Assembly: GCF_001006005.1 (NCBI RefSeq)
Contig: NZ_CP011254.1
Location: 5,022,001-5,086,000 of the forward strand
Direction: 5' to 3'
DNA: 64,000 nt
Origin: Serratia fonticola
GTDB taxonomy: Bacteria > Pseudomonadota > Gammaproteobacteria > Enterobacterales > Enterobacteriaceae
The notes beneath the pieces are model-generated. The model searched no databases. It saw only the letters and a list, made by a program, of their open reading frames with translations, and was not told where the DNA came from. Below, piece by piece: positions 1 through 9,847 of the stretch (positions are counted from its first letter, which is position 1; every line of letters begins with the position of its first letter). Made by a program: the position numbers and the translations under genes.

Positions 1-376
1 GCCAGCTGTAAACGAAATCCTGCGCGGTCACCGGAGAGCCATCACTCCATACTGCCCCTGGACGCAGGTGGAAGGTCCACGTCTGGTAATCGGTATTTTC
101 CCAGCTTTCCGCCACCGCAGGAGCCAGATGACCATTGGCATCGGTGCTGACCAACCCTTCCAGCAGGTTGAGGATAATATTGCTTTCAGGCGTTCCTTCG
201 ACTTTATGCGGATCCAACGAAGCGACTTCTGAACCGTTGTTGATCACCATGCGCTGCAGTGGTGCTAATTGCACACCGGCCGGAACCTCAACGGCCTGCA
301 GGTTTTGGCTGGCGATCATCCCCAACACGGCGGCGATGATAACGGCCAACGGTTGATGCTTCGTGGTTTGCGGCAT
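1..376 (-). CDS. oppA: Oligopeptide ABC transporter periplasmic binding protein OppA, N-terminal part
   Basis: The gene runs off the left edge; about 125 codons are visible. The start ATG at 374-376 follows a strong AAAGGAG ribosome site. The N-terminus is a signal peptide (MPQTTKHQPLAVIIAAVLG...) and then reads into the SBP_bac_5 pattern: VPAGVQLAPLQRMVINNGSE, then SLDPHKVEGTPESN, then WTFHLRPGAVWSDG. Family members deliver oligopeptides of 2-5 residues in the periplasm to OppBCDF. Gene order adhE-ychE-oppA is as in E. coli, which supports OppA over the paralogue MppA. The remaining opp genes would lie to the left. Confidence 0.9.
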   Translation of the reverse strand, partial: MPQTTKHQPLAVIIAAVLGMIASQNLQAVEVPAGVQLAPLQRMVINNGSEVASLDPHKVEGTPESNIILNLLEGLVSTDANGHLAPAVAESWENTDYQTWTFHLRPGAVWSDGSPVTAQDFVYSW

Positions 377-1056
377 AGTACAGGCTCCTTTTCGCTGCTA
401 AGCAATAATTGTGAAATAGTTATCAAGCATGCTAAATAAACGGATCCCAGCAAAAATCATTCCTATCTGGCGCGCCAAAGATAAGATTTTTCCTTCTGAT
501 AAGTTGCTCGGAAATTAGCAGAAGCAAAAATTCATAGCCAATAATTTTTACAGAAATGTTAAGCATTTCTCTTTTATTATCCCATAGCCCTACAGACACC
601 TAGCCTTCCCACACGCCCAGGGAGAGATTAGCACCATGATTTTATTGGATAAATAACGACTTCACTTTTAACCTTTTCATCCCAGATGAAAAAAACCACT
701 CAAAAGAAACATTCAGTTAACAAAAATGCCGTTCAGAGAATAAACACCTGCCTATGGGTGGTTAATCACTAATAACACCTGTGTGAAACGGAGACAAGCC
801 CTACAGAATGATGTGATTAAATTAACAACAATTTTACCCATTGGGAGACAAAAACCCCCGTCACGCGGATTTTAAAAGTGGAGAAAATAACATCTTGGTG
901 CTTTATCAACCGATAAAGTGAGATTTGTGCCACAGGGTGGGGCAATAGAATGAAAAGCAGGCAGGTTATGCACTTTAATAATGCATCAACTGAGATAATT
1001 TGAAAAATTAAAAATAACTTAAGCCGCAAACAGGATTATCCGCGGCTTTATTAGGG
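377..1056. other. AT-rich intergenic region between oppA and ychE
   Basis: About 680 bases without a convincing gene. The oppA side must hold its promoter and leader; in E. coli this leader is controlled by the GcvB small RNA, but I could not pick out the target site with confidence. A minus-strand reading frame at 817-1029 has no family resemblance and no clear ribosome site. The right end holds the ychE terminator. Confidence 0.5.
1021..1048 (-). terminator. Probable ychE terminator
   Basis: AAGCCGC (1021-1027) pairs with GCGGCTT (1042-1048). On the minus strand the stem is followed by AAGTTATTTTTAA. It lies 9 bases past the ychE stop. The loop is long, so strength is uncertain. Confidence 0.5.
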
Positions 1057-1737
1057 TTATAACAACCCAGGGAAAATGGCTTTAATGCCGGTGACAATAA
1101 ATTCGATCCCCAGCGCCATCAACAATAGCCCCATGATACGGGTAATGACGTTGATGCCGGTTTGCCCCAGCAAACGCACCAGCAGCGGAGCTGCCCGGAA
1201 CAATAGCCAACAACAGAAAGCGAACAAGGCGATCGCCACGGTAAAACCTAACAGGTTCTGCCAGCTGTGGTAACGAGAGCTCCAGACGATGGTAGAACTG
1301 ATAGCACCCGGCCCGGCCATCAGCGGCAGCGCCAAGGGAACGACGCCGATGCTTTCACGGATCGCGCTCTCTGATTTTTCCTGCTTGTTCTGTTTGTCTT
1401 CACCCAGCTTGCCGCTGATCATCGACATGGCGATGGTCACCACCAGAATGCCGCCGGCAATACGGAAAGAATCGATGGAGATACCAAACATACGCAATAT
1501 GCCCTCACCCAGGAACAGCGAGGTCCACAAAATAATCGCCACCGACAGGTTAGCCGTCAGGTTGGTTTTGTTACGCCCGACCTCGGCCTGGTAGCTGGTC
1601 ATGCTGATAAACACCGGCAGAATACCTACCGGGTTGACCAGCGCAAACAGGCCGACAAAGAACTTGATGTAGCCGGAAAAATCCAACAGAGATTGGCCCA
1701 CGAAAAACTCCGCATAAATAGCTGTAAAAAGAGACAC
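1057..1737 (-). CDS. ychE: MarC/UPF0056 family inner membrane protein YchE
   Basis: A 226-residue polytopic membrane protein with about six hydrophobic segments. The hallmark stretch FALVNPVGILPVFISMTS lies near residues 31-48. Conserved MAGPGAISSTIVW follows near 140. These are MarC-family features; the molecular function of the family is not known. The only start giving the full N-terminus is GTG at 1735-1737. E. coli YchE is about 215 residues, so the true start may lie slightly downstream. It is divergent from adhE and precedes oppA, as in E. coli. Confidence 0.88.
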   Translation of the reverse strand: MSLFTAIYAEFFVGQSLLDFSGYIKFFVGLFALVNPVGILPVFISMTSYQAEVGRNKTNLTANLSVAIILWTSLFLGEGILRMFGISIDSFRIAGGILVVTIAMSMISGKLGEDKQNKQEKSESAIRESIGVVPLALPLMAGPGAISSTIVWSSRYHSWQNLLGFTVAIALFAFCCWLLFRAAPLLVRLLGQTGINVITRIMGLLLMALGIEFIVTGIKAIFPGLL

Positions 1738-2220
1738 TGCCGATGCGCGCTAATGTAATAGAATTGCGCCAGCTAATCCATCCACCCGGCCAGCATTTTT
1801 CCCTACCCCAACAGAATGTTACAAAACAATTCGCTATTGTTAATGCTTTGTGTGCTGCCTGCTGTTATTCAGTATCATCACGGCATGGCCAAACACCTTG
1901 TTGATAATTACTCTCAACAAACGCAAGCTGAAAGGTGTCAGCTTGCAATTTTTATGATGTACATCACAAAATATCTACTCAGGAATAGTTAAGCTCTTAG
2001 TCGTAGTCAAAAGGGAGTACGAGGTATGGATACCGATTTCTGTCTCGCTTGCCTACTACCAACTTGCACTTGGTAAAGCTCTTTAAGTAAATCAGCAGTA
2101 TGGGTCGCTAACTGCGGGAAAAGTCTCATGATCTAACAGACGCCTTCCTGACAGATGTCTATACTAGTTCCTCGAACGGCTTATTTACTGAAAGAGTTTA
2201 ACATTTATCAGGAGAGCATC
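1738..2220 (+). promoter_or_regulatory. adhE upstream regulatory region and leader
   Basis: This 483-base gap contains closely packed palindromes. TTGTTGA-N9-TCAACAA lies at 1898-1920. GCAAGCTGA-N6-TCAGCTTGC lies at 1923-1946 and is followed by AATTTTT, which makes it terminator-like. A CRP-type TATGA-N6-TCACA lies at 1953-1968. A smaller TACCAA...TTGGTA sits at 2057-2075. In E. coli adhE is transcribed from promoters 190-290 bases upstream and has a long, RNase-processed leader, so a leader of this size is expected. The individual operator assignments are inferred. Confidence 0.5.
1953..1968 (+). promoter_or_regulatory. CRP-like site upstream of adhE
   Basis: TATGATGTACATCACA matches TGTGA-N6-TCACA at 9 of 10 specified positions. 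It is centred about 260 bases before the adhE ATG, near where distal adhE promoters are expected. The core GATGTACATC is itself a perfect palindrome, so another regulator could use it. Confidence 0.45.
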
Positions 2221-4896
2221 ATGGCTGTAACGAATGTCGCTGAATTGAACGAGCTAGTTGCACGTGTCAAAAAAGCCCAGCGCGAGTATGCCAACTTCTC
2301 ACAAGAGCAAGTTGATAAGATCTTCCGCGCCGCTGCCCTCGCCGCCGCAGATGCCCGTATTCCTCTGGCTAAACTGGCCGTTGAAGAATCAGGCATGGGT
2401 ATCGTTGAAGACAAAGTCATCAAAAACCACTTCGCTTCCGAATACATCTATAACGCCTATAAAGACGAAAAGACCTGCGGGATCCTCTCCGAAGATGAAA
2501 CTTTCGGTACCATTACTATAGCTGAGCCAATTGGTCTGCTGTGCGGTATCGTGCCAACCACCAACCCGACTTCTACCGCAATCTTCAAAGCGCTGATCAG
2601 CCTGAAGACCCGTAACGGCATCATTTTCTCCCCGCACCCACGTGCCAAGAACGCCACCAACAAGGCCGCAGATATCGTGCTGCAGGCTGCCATTGCTGCT
2701 GGCGCACCGAAAGACATCATCGGTTGGATCGACCAGCCAACGGTAGACCTGTCCAATCAGTTGATGCATCACCCAGACATCAACCTGATCCTGGCAACCG
2801 GTGGCCCAGGCATGGTTAAAGCAGCTTACAGCTCAGGTAAACCTGCAATCGGCGTTGGTGCTGGTAACACTCCAGTGGTGGTTGACGAAACTGCCGACAT
2901 CAAACGCGTAGTCGCTTCTATCCTGATGTCAAAAACCTTCGACAGCGGTGTGATCTGTGCGTCTGAACAGTCCGTGATCGTAGTAGATTCCGCATACGAT
3001 GCAGTGCGCGCACGCTTCGCTACCCACGGTGGCTACATGCTGCAGGGCAAAGAGCTGAAAGCCGTTCAGGACATCATCCTGAAAAACGGTGGTCTGAACG
3101 CCGCTATCGTTGGCCAGTCTGCACCAAAAATCGCTGAAATGGCCGGTATCAAAGTGCCAGCCAACACTAAAATCCTGATCGGTGAAGTGAAACTGGTTGA
3201 CGAATCTGAGCCGTTTGCTCACGAAAAACTGTCACCTACCCTGGCGATGTACCGTGCCAAAGACTTTGAAGACGCCGTCAGCAAAGCAGAGAAACTGGTC
3301 GCCATGGGCGGTATCGGTCACACCTCTTGCCTGTACACCGATCAAGATAACCAGACTGCACGTGTAGAGTATTTTGGCGACAAAATGAAAACCGCACGTA
3401 TTCTGATTAATACCCCGGCTTCTCAGGGGGGTATCGGTGACCTGTACAACTTTAAACTCGCTCCGTCACTGACGTTGGGCTGCGGTTCCTGGGGTGGTAA
3501 CTCCATCTCTGAAAACGTCGGTCCAAAACATTTGATCAACAAGAAAACTGTAGCGAAGCGAGCAGAAAACATGTTGTGGCACAAACTTCCGAAATCAATC
3601 TACTTCCGCCGTGGCTCACTGCCAATCGCGCTGGAAGAAGTGGCTACCGACGGGGCAAAACGCGCCTTCATCGTTACCGACCGCTACCTGTTCAATAACG
3701 GTTATGCCGATCAGATCACCAAAGTTCTGAAATCGCACGGTATTGAAACCGAAGTGTTCTTTGAGGTTGAAGCTGACCCAACGCTGAGCATCGTACGTAA
3801 AGGTGCCGAGCAGATGAACTCCTTCAAACCAGACGTGATCATCGCGCTGGGTGGTGGTTCACCAATGGACGCCGCGAAAATCATGTGGGTGCTGTACGAA
3901 CATCCTGAAACTCACTTCGAAGATCTGGCACTGCGCTTTATGGATATCCGTAAGCGTATCTACAAGTTCCCGAAAATGGGCGTGAAAGCGAAAATGATCG
4001 CCGTCACCACCACTTCAGGTACCGGTTCAGAAGTGACTCCGTTTGCCGTTGTGACCGATGATGCCACCGGCCAGAAATACCCACTGGCTGACTATGCTCT
4101 GACCCCGGACATGGCGATTGTCGATGCCAACCTGGTGATGAACATGCCTAAATCCCTGTGCGCCTTCGGCGGCCTGGATGCGGTTACTCATGCCCTGGAA
4201 GCCTACGTTTCCGTACTGGCCAACGAATATTCAGACGGCCAGGCGCTGCAAGCGCTGAAACTGCTGAAAGAATATCTGCCAGCCAGCTACCATGAAGGGG
4301 CGAAAAACCCGGTTGCTCGTGAGCGTGTGCACAACGCCGCTACCATCGCCGGTATCGCGTTTGCCAACGCCTTCCTGGGTGTCTGTCACTCAATGGCCCA
4401 CAAGCTGGGTTCTGAGTTCCACATCCCGCACGGTCTGGCTAACGCCATGTTGATCTCTAACGTTATCCGTTATAACGCCAACGACAACCCGACCAAGCAG
4501 ACCGCCTTCAGCCAGTATGACCGTCCTCAGGCACGTCGTCGCTACGCAGAAATCGCAGACCACCTCGGTCTGAGCGCTGCCGGTGACCGTACTGCACAGA
4601 AGATCGAAAAACTGCTGAAATGGCTGGACGAAATCAAGGCAGAGTTGGGTATTCCAACCTCGATCCGCGAAGCTGGCGTACAAGAAGCCGACTTCCTGGC
4701 CAAGGTCGACAAACTGTCTGAAGATGCGTTTGATGACCAATGTACCGGTGCTAACCCACGTTATCCGCTGATTGCCGAACTCAAGCAAATCTTGATGGAT
4801 ACTTACTACGGTCGCGAATTCAGCGAAGCGACTGAAGAAGAAGTGGTAGTTGCAGCACCTGTTGCAGCCAAAGCGGAAAAAAAGTCCAAGAAATAA
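2221..4896 (+). CDS. adhE: Bifunctional acetaldehyde-CoA/alcohol dehydrogenase AdhE
   Basis: An 891-residue fermentative enzyme converting acetyl-CoA to acetaldehyde and then ethanol, regenerating NAD+ anaerobically. The N-terminal half is an aldehyde dehydrogenase carrying the cysteine motif GVICASEQS near residue 247. The C-terminal half, from about residue 450, is an iron-dependent alcohol dehydrogenase with GGGSPMDAAK and metal-ligand histidines in HALEAY and GVCHSMAHKLG. The start is ATG 2221, preceded by AGGAGA and matching the family N-terminus MAVTNVAELN; an upstream in-frame start would add unrelated residues. The lysine-rich C-terminus (AAKAEKKSKK) is ordinary for the family. The enzyme assembles into spirosomes in E. 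coli. Confidence 0.98.
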   Translation: MAVTNVAELNELVARVKKAQREYANFSQEQVDKIFRAAALAAADARIPLAKLAVEESGMGIVEDKVIKNHFASEYIYNAYKDEKTCGILSEDETFGTITIAEPIGLLCGIVPTTNPTSTAIFKALISLKTRNGIIFSPHPRAKNATNKAADIVLQAAIAAGAPKDIIGWIDQPTVDLSNQLMHHPDINLILATGGPGMVKAAYSSGKPAIGVGAGNTPVVVDETADIKRVVASILMSKTFDSGVICASEQSVIVVDSAYDAVRARFATHGGYMLQGKELKAVQDIILKNGGLNAAIVGQSAPKIAEMAGIKVPANTKILIGEVKLVDESEPFAHEKLSPTLAMYRAKDFEDAVSKAEKLVAMGGIGHTSCLYTDQDNQTARVEYFGDKMKTARILINTPASQGGIGDLYNFKLAPSLTLGCGSWGGNSISENVGPKHLINKKTVAKRAENMLWHKLPKSIYFRRGSLPIALEEVATDGAKRAFIVTDRYLFNNGYADQITKVLKSHGIETEVFFEVEADPTLSIVRKGAEQMNSFKPDVIIALGGGSPMDAAKIMWVLYEHPETHFEDLALRFMDIRKRIYKFPKMGVKAKMIAVTTTSGTGSEVTPFAVVTDDATGQKYPLADYALTPDMAIVDANLVMNMPKSLCAFGGLDAVTHALEAYVSVLANEYSDGQALQALKLLKEYLPASYHEGAKNPVARERVHNAATIAGIAFANAFLGVCHSMAHKLGSEFHIPHGLANAMLISNVIRYNANDNPTKQTAFSQYDRPQARRRYAEIADHLGLSAAGDRTAQKIEKLLKWLDEIKAELGIPTSIREAGVQEADFLAKVDKLSEDAFDDQCTGANPRYPLIAELKQILMDTYYGREFSEATEEEVVVAAPVAAKAEKKSKK

Positions 4897-4914
4897 CCGT
4901 TCTCTGAATGGTCA

Positions 4915-4941
4915 AAACCCGCCGAAAGGCGGGTTTTTTTA
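4915..4941 (+). terminator. adhE rho-independent terminator
   Basis: AAAACCCGCC-GAAA-GGCGGG is followed by a run of T, 19 bases after the adhE stop. Confidence 0.9.
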
Positions 4942-5016
4942 TGCGTGAGATAAATTGCACTCAATGAGCACCACGCTATTTGGACAGCAATACCAGCCTA
5001 CCTACAGGGTGGCATC

Positions 5017-5048
5017 AAAAAAACGCCGCACAAGCCTTCTGCGGCGCT
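5017..5048 (-). terminator. tdk terminator
   Basis: On the minus strand, GCGCCGCA pairs with TGCGGCG around a nine-base loop and is followed by seven T. It lies just past the tdk stop and faces the adhE terminator. Confidence 0.85.
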
Positions 5049-5060
5049 TCTGGCACAATA

Positions 5061-5645
5061 TCACTCTGGAACCTTGATCGCTTCCTTGTAGTGCTTGCGG
5101 CATACCGAAACATAGCTTTCGTTACCCCCAATCACCACTTGCTCCCCCATATGCATCGCCTTGCCATCCTCTCCCAGGCGCAGCACCATATTGGCTTTAC
5201 GCCCGCAATGACAAATGGTCTTCAGTTCGACCAGTTTATCGGCCCAGGCCAGCAGATGATGGCTGCCAACAAACAGTTCCCCAAGAAAATCCGTGCGTAA
5301 GCCATAACACAGCACCGGAATATCCAGTTGGTCGACCACCTCGCAAAGTTCTTCAACCTGCTCTTTGGTCAGAAACTGGCTCTCATCCACCAGCACGCAA
5401 TGCACGGGCTGCTGCTGATGCTCCTGATTAATCATGGCGTACAGTTGAGTGGCGCTATTATAAAGCTGGGCCTGCGACGACAACCCAATCCGCGAACTCA
5501 CTTTGCCAACGCCGAAGCGGTGGTCGACCTCCGCGGTGAACACCAGCGTGCGCATACCACGTTCTTGATAATTATATGAAGATTGTAACAGCGCCGTCGA
5601 TTTCCCCGCATTCATAGCGGAATAATAAAAATAAAGCTGAGCCAT
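5061..5645 (-). CDS. tdk: Thymidine kinase
   Basis: A 194-residue type II thymidine kinase that phosphorylates salvaged (deoxy)thymidine to dTMP in the cytoplasm. The P-loop is SAMNAGKST near residues 9-17. The Walker B-like DESQF near 88 carries the catalytic Glu. Zinc-ribbon cysteines include CHCGRKA and a C-terminal CRKHY. The ATG at 5643-5645 gives the family N-terminus [15 protein letters not shown]. Longer in-frame extensions upstream lack homology and are not used. Neighbours adhE and hns match E. coli. Confidence 0.97.
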   Translation of the reverse strand: MAQLYFYYSAMNAGKSTALLQSSYNYQERGMRTLVFTAEVDHRFGVGKVSSRIGLSSQAQLYNSATQLYAMINQEHQQQPVHCVLVDESQFLTKEQVEELCEVVDQLDIPVLCYGLRTDFLGELFVGSHHLLAWADKLVELKTICHCGRKANMVLRLGEDGKAMHMGEQVVIGGNESYVSVCRKHYKEAIKVPE

Positions 5646-6523
5646 GTGGCCGCGACTCCAATGGTTTAAAATATATACCCTAAGACTTTCTGGTTGTAGC
5701 TGAGCCCCCCGCAGACTCATCCTCTGGTCTTGCTGGCGCGCTTCACTGCGCCCTTGCCAATCAGGGCGAATATATTCCCCCCGGTTGATGAGTCTGTTGC
5801 GGTTAACAACGCTGCGGCCTGAGAGACAACGGGTATATACTGTCGGAAGGTGCAGGTTGACAGTGTAGCATAGACCGTGGTCAGACACAGCAAGCGGGCT
5901 GACATTATCTTGGCCTAAGAAAATAGCCATAAGCCAAGTTTCATGTGAAACATTTTACATGCGCAGCGGACACTTTTACATCTATTTACAGATTACTGTG
6001 GTTTCTCAAGCACAATTAATTATTGTTAATGATTAACTAAATTCATTAATGCTCAAACGGATAAGTCCTGCCAGTGAGCAAACAGCCAGCCCTGCCCCTC
6101 CCGACAGCAATGCAATTAAATGTGTTTTGAGCGATGGCTCCCCGGTTAATTGGAACGCTTAACAACTTACTCGCTCCTGACAGACTGTTTTACCGCTATA
6201 CCCCCATTCTTTACAGTACTAGTCCTTTTGGGGAAGTGATTATGGACACAAATCCTTCCCGATACTGTTATAGAGCATAATTATGTCAAGCGGACCAAAA
6301 TGACTTTAAGCTCGGCGATTATGCCTTCCGGCTGGACAATTCGGCATAAAAACCGGGGGGGATTAAAGCCTGATTCCCCTATGTTATTAGTCGGACAGTT
6401 CTCAATATCGGTTTTTTAAAGATAAATTTAGTCACTCTTTCAATTTGGCTATTGCAGAAAAGAAAGGAGCACTCTATTATTATCGTCACGCCCCCCCACC
6501 AATATAATTTGAGAGCTAGAACA
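5646..6523. promoter_or_regulatory. tdk-hns divergent intergenic region
   Basis: About 880 bases separate the divergent tdk and hns starts. The central part (about 5930-6450) is AT-rich, including TTAATTATTGTTAATGATTA around 6010-6040, as expected for autoregulatory H-NS binding near its own promoter. I see no supported gene or RNA. In E. coli hns has a regulated leader, but I cannot assign the start site here. Confidence 0.45.
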
Positions 6524-6931
6524 ATGAGCGAAGCATTGAAGATTTTGAACAACATCCGTACTCTACGTGCACAGGCAAGAGAATGCAGCCTGGAAACACT
6601 GGAAGAGATGCTGGAGAAGCTGGAAGTTGTTGTTAACGAACGCCGCGAAGAAGACAGCCAGGCTCAAGCAGAAATTGAAGAGCGCACTCGTAAACTGCAA
6701 CAATACCGCGAAATGCTGATTGCAGACGGTATTGATCCAAACGAACTGCTGCAAACTATGGCTGCTACCAAAGCCGCTGGTAAAGCAAAGCGTGCTGCAC
6801 GCCCAGCTAAATACCACTATAAAGATGAAAACGGCGAAATGAAAACCTGGACTGGCCAGGGCCGTACTCCAGCCGTGATTAAAAAAGCTATCGAAGAGCA
6901 AGGCAAATCTCTGGACGATTTCCTGCTGTAA
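6524..6931 (+). CDS. hns: Nucleoid-associated global silencer H-NS
   Basis: A 135-residue protein, the usual enterobacterial length. The N-terminal coiled-coil oligomerisation region starts [21 protein letters not shown] linker follows, then the C-terminal AT-hook-like domain with [15 protein letters not shown] near residues 109-123, which contains the DNA minor-groove QGR motif. The ATG at 6524 is chosen for the invariant MSEALK start; the in-frame upstream extension has no family match. H-NS compacts and silences AT-rich, often horizontally acquired, DNA. Confidence 0.98.
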   Translation: MSEALKILNNIRTLRAQARECSLETLEEMLEKLEVVVNERREEDSQAQAEIEERTRKLQQYREMLIADGIDPNELLQTMAATKAAGKAKRAARPAKYHYKDENGEMKTWTGQGRTPAVIKKAIEEQGKSLDDFLL

Positions 6932-6950
6932 TAGCATTTTAGTTACCTTC

Positions 6951-6976
6951 AAAAGGCTCCCTATGGGAGCCTTTTT
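6951..6976 (+). terminator. hns terminator
   Basis: AAAAGGCTCCC-TAT-GGGAGCCTTTTT, about 20 bases after the hns stop. Confidence 0.92.
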
Positions 6977-7055
6977 GCTTTGCACCCACGGTAATCACCC
7001 TGCCCTTCACGCGCGTTATCCCGGTTGACTAGCAAAATTCTCATGTACTGGAAAA

Positions 7056-7084
7056 GAAAAAGGGGCCAAAGCCCCTTTATTTTA
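7056..7084 (-). terminator. Terminator of the ugd-epimerase operon
   Basis: AAAAAGGGGC-CAAA-GCCCCTTTATTTT. It is symmetrical enough to act in both directions and sits 16 bases past the epimerase stop. Confidence 0.8.
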
Positions 7085-7100
7085 CCCGTCTATCGTTCGG

Positions 7101-8111
7101 TTACTGAACGTTATAAAACGCCCGATACCAATCAACAAACCGTTTAACCCCTTCATCAACGCTGGTCTCAGGTTTAAACGCGATAGTCTGGTACAGCTCC
7201 TCGGTATCCGCGCTGGTATCCAAAACGTCACCAGGCTGCATCGGCAGCATATTTTTGTGCGCCGTGATACCTAACGCAGCCTCCAGAGCATGAATATATT
7301 CCATTAACTTAATAGGGCTACTATTGCCGATATTATAGACATGGTAAGGCGCAGAACTGCTGGCTGGAGACCCTTGTTCCACCGTCCAATTGGCATTGGG
7401 TTGAGGAACAATGGCCTGCAAGCGCACTACCGCCTCGGCAATATCATCAATGTAAGTAAAGTCACGATGCATCTCACCGTGGTTATATACATCAATGCTC
7501 TCACCGGCCAATATCGCCTTGGTGAATTTAAACAGCGCCATGTCAGGACGCCCCCAAGGACCATATACGGTGAAAAAACGCAGGCCGGTGGTTGGCAGAC
7601 CATATAAATGCGAATAGCTGTGCGACATAAGCTCATTGGCTTTTTTCGTCGCCGCATACAGGGATATTGGGTGATCGACCGAGTCATCCGTCGAAAACGG
7701 TAGCTTGCGATTCAGGCCATAAACCGAGCTGGAGGACGCGTACAGCAAATGCCCAACTTTATTATGCCGACACCCTTCAAGAATGTTCAAATGGCCAATC
7801 AGGTTGGAATCCGCATAAGCCAAGGGGTTATCCAGCGAATAACGCACCCCGGCCTGGGCGCCAAGGTGAATGACCCGCTCAAACTGATGTTCAGCAAACA
7901 GCTCGGCAATTCCATTGCGATCGGCCAAATCCAGTTTGATAAACTGAAATGCTGGCCGATTAGCCAGCATGTCGAGCCGTGCCTGTTTCAGGCTGACAGC
8001 GTAATAATCATTCAGGTTGTCGATACCGACAACCTGATGCCCCATGGCTAGCAGGCGCTCCGTTACGTGATAACCAATAAATCCTGCAGCGCCTGTAACC
8101 AGGAATTTCAT
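7101..8111 (-). CDS. NAD-dependent UDP-glucuronate 4-epimerase family protein
   Basis: A 336-residue extended short-chain dehydrogenase/epimerase. The Rossmann glycine motif TGAAGFIGYH is at residues 6-15. The YxxxK catalytic pair is YAATKK, preceded by the serine stretch YASSSSVYG. The sequence is typical of enterobacterial UDP-GlcA to UDP-GalA epimerases. The start is ATG 8109-8111 with AGAGGTGA upstream; a GTG two codons earlier overlaps that ribosome site. It lies 9 bases behind ugd, whose product UDP-glucuronate is the likely substrate. Together they would supply UDP-galacturonate for surface polysaccharide. Exact substrate specificity is inferred. Confidence 0.88.
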   Translation of the reverse strand: MKFLVTGAAGFIGYHVTERLLAMGHQVVGIDNLNDYYAVSLKQARLDMLANRPAFQFIKLDLADRNGIAELFAEHQFERVIHLGAQAGVRYSLDNPLAYADSNLIGHLNILEGCRHNKVGHLLYASSSSVYGLNRKLPFSTDDSVDHPISLYAATKKANELMSHSYSHLYGLPTTGLRFFTVYGPWGRPDMALFKFTKAILAGESIDVYNHGEMHRDFTYIDDIAEAVVRLQAIVPQPNANWTVEQGSPASSSAPYHVYNIGNSSPIKLMEYIHALEAALGITAHKNMLPMQPGDVLDTSADTEELYQTIAFKPETSVDEGVKRFVDWYRAFYNVQ

Positions 8112-8120
8112 GCTCACCTC

Positions 8121-9464
8121 TTAGATGACCGGCTTAATCGATGCGCCACGACCAATACCATAATAAGTAAAGCCGCGAGCTTGCAGACGTTCTGGATCAA
8201 ACAGGTTACGGCCATCAAAAATGACGGGCTGCTTCAAGGCTGCCTTAATCGCATCAAAATCCGGAGCACGGAAATTCTGCCATTCGGTACAGATCACCAA
8301 CGCATCGGCTCCCTGTAACGCAGCTTCTTTGGTACCCATCAGTTTCAGATCGGCACGTTGCCCATAGATACGCTGCGCTTCTGCCATGGCTTCCGGGTCA
8401 TAGGCTTGCACGCTGGCGCCTAATTCCCACAAGGTCTCCATCAGCACGCGGCTGGAAGCTTCACGCATATCGTCAGTATTAGGTTTAAACGCCAGGCCCC
8501 ACAGCGCGAAGGTTTTCCCTTTTACATCATTAGCAAAATGATGCTTGATGAACTGGGTCAGCTTATATTTCTGCTGGTTGTTCACCTGCTCTACCGCCTG
8601 CAACAGTTTCGGTTGATAACCGATATGCTCTGCCGTACGGATTAGCGCCTGAACGTCTTTCGGGAAGCAGGAGCCGCCGTAGCCACAGCCTGGATAAATG
8701 AAGTGATAGCCAATACGTGAATCCGAACCGATCCCCTGACGCACTTTTTCAATGTCCGCACCCAGCATCTCTGCCAGATTGGAGATTTCGTTCATAAAGC
8801 TGATTTTGGTCGCCAGCATGCAGTTGGCGGCATATTTGGTCAGCTCTGCGCTGCGGATATCCATCAGGATCATGCGGTCGTGATTGCGGTTGAACGGCTC
8901 ATACAGCTCACGCAGCGGCTCAATGACGTCTTTGTTATCGGTGCCCAGCACGATACGCTCAGGGCGCATACAATCGGCAACAGCAGCCCCTTCCTTGAGG
9001 AACTCCGGGTTGGAGACGACATCAAACGCCAAGTCGCTGCCGCGCTTGCGCAGCGTTTCAGTCATCACTTCACGAACTTTATCAGCGGTACCTACCGGTA
9101 CGGTTGACTTATCGATCACCACTTTGCGGTCTGTCATATGTTCGGCGATGGTGCGTGCCACGGCGGTGACATATTTCAGATCGGCAGAACCATCTTCGTC
9201 CGGTGGCGTTCCCACGGCGATAAACTGGATCGCGCCATGAGCAACACCGGCTTTCGCATCGGTAGTGAAATGTAGGCGACCGGCTTCATAGTTTTGCTGT
9301 ACCAACGAAGTCAGGCCCGGTTCAAAGATCGGAATATTGCCTTTTTTGAGGTTTTCGACCTTCTGTTCATCGATGTCGATACACATGACATCATGACCCA
9401 CATCAGCCAACACGGCTGCCTGTACCAGGCCAACATAGCCAATACCGAAAACGGTTACTTTCAT
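8121..9464 (-). CDS. ugd: UDP-glucose 6-dehydrogenase
   Basis: A 447-residue enzyme oxidising UDP-glucose twice with NAD+ to UDP-glucuronate. The N-terminal NAD motif is [10 protein letters not shown]. The catalytic cysteine motif [12 protein letters not shown] lies near residues 259-270. The C-terminal UDP-binding domain includes [17 protein letters not shown]. The ATG at 9462-9464 matches the family start. UDP-glucuronate feeds capsule, lipopolysaccharide and aminoarabinose synthesis. It is first of a two-gene operon with the epimerase. Confidence 0.95.
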   Translation of the reverse strand: MKVTVFGIGYVGLVQAAVLADVGHDVMCIDIDEQKVENLKKGNIPIFEPGLTSLVQQNYEAGRLHFTTDAKAGVAHGAIQFIAVGTPPDEDGSADLKYVTAVARTIAEHMTDRKVVIDKSTVPVGTADKVREVMTETLRKRGSDLAFDVVSNPEFLKEGAAVADCMRPERIVLGTDNKDVIEPLRELYEPFNRNHDRMILMDIRSAELTKYAANCMLATKISFMNEISNLAEMLGADIEKVRQGIGSDSRIGYHFIYPGCGYGGSCFPKDVQALIRTAEHIGYQPKLLQAVEQVNNQQKYKLTQFIKHHFANDVKGKTFALWGLAFKPNTDDMREASSRVLMETLWELGASVQAYDPEAMAEAQRIYGQRADLKLMGTKEAALQGADALVICTEWQNFRAPDFDAIKAALKQPVIFDGRNLFDPERLQARGFTYYGIGRGASIKPVI

Positions 9465-9847
9465 CGGGAAGTCCTAATTTTCAAATTTAACAAAAAGTTA
9501 TCAAGCTACTTCTGTTTGTCTGCCGCCCTAGGCAGCAGCCAAACCAACAATTCTTTACCCGTGTTGGGTGGTCTTTTCGTCTCGACACGCTATGGGTCAA
9601 AGAGCTCACAAACGGGCTTGTCACCCGAAAATGGCTACTGAGATCCTGACGATCTATCTAAGTAGCTCTATTTTTTCGCTCTCAAATTGCGCACTTACGC
9701 CGCCATACGAAAAACCCGCAAAGTATACCAGCTTAAAACCGCTGAGTATTACCCCAAGCTCAAATAGCAATAAATTAGGACAACTACCTATGGAAACGAC
9801 GTTAATGGAGAATAGGCAGGGGCAATTGCTGGAGTTCCATTGATGAT
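9465..9847 (-). promoter_or_regulatory. ugd upstream region
   Basis: A 383-base gap between rssB and ugd, both on the minus strand. It must contain the ugd promoter; a TATACT hexamer at about 9720-9725 (minus strand) is a possible -10, without a convincing -35. No JUMPstart-like sequence was seen. This is where galU would lie in the E. coli order. Confidence 0.35.

Noticed and set aside
817..1029. 70-codon minus-strand frame between oppA and ychE
   Set aside because: No ribosome site or family-like sequence; lies in AT-rich regulatory DNA and overlaps the ychE terminator.
1898..1920. TTGTTGA-N9-TCAACAA as a Rex or FNR site
   Set aside because: Spacing and half-sites do not match FNR (TTGAT-N4-ATCAA), and Rex is not known in enterobacteria; kept only as a palindrome.
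5646..5930. 95-codon in-frame extension upstream of tdk
   Set aside because: No homology to thymidine kinases; the ATG at 5645 gives the exact family N-terminus and length.
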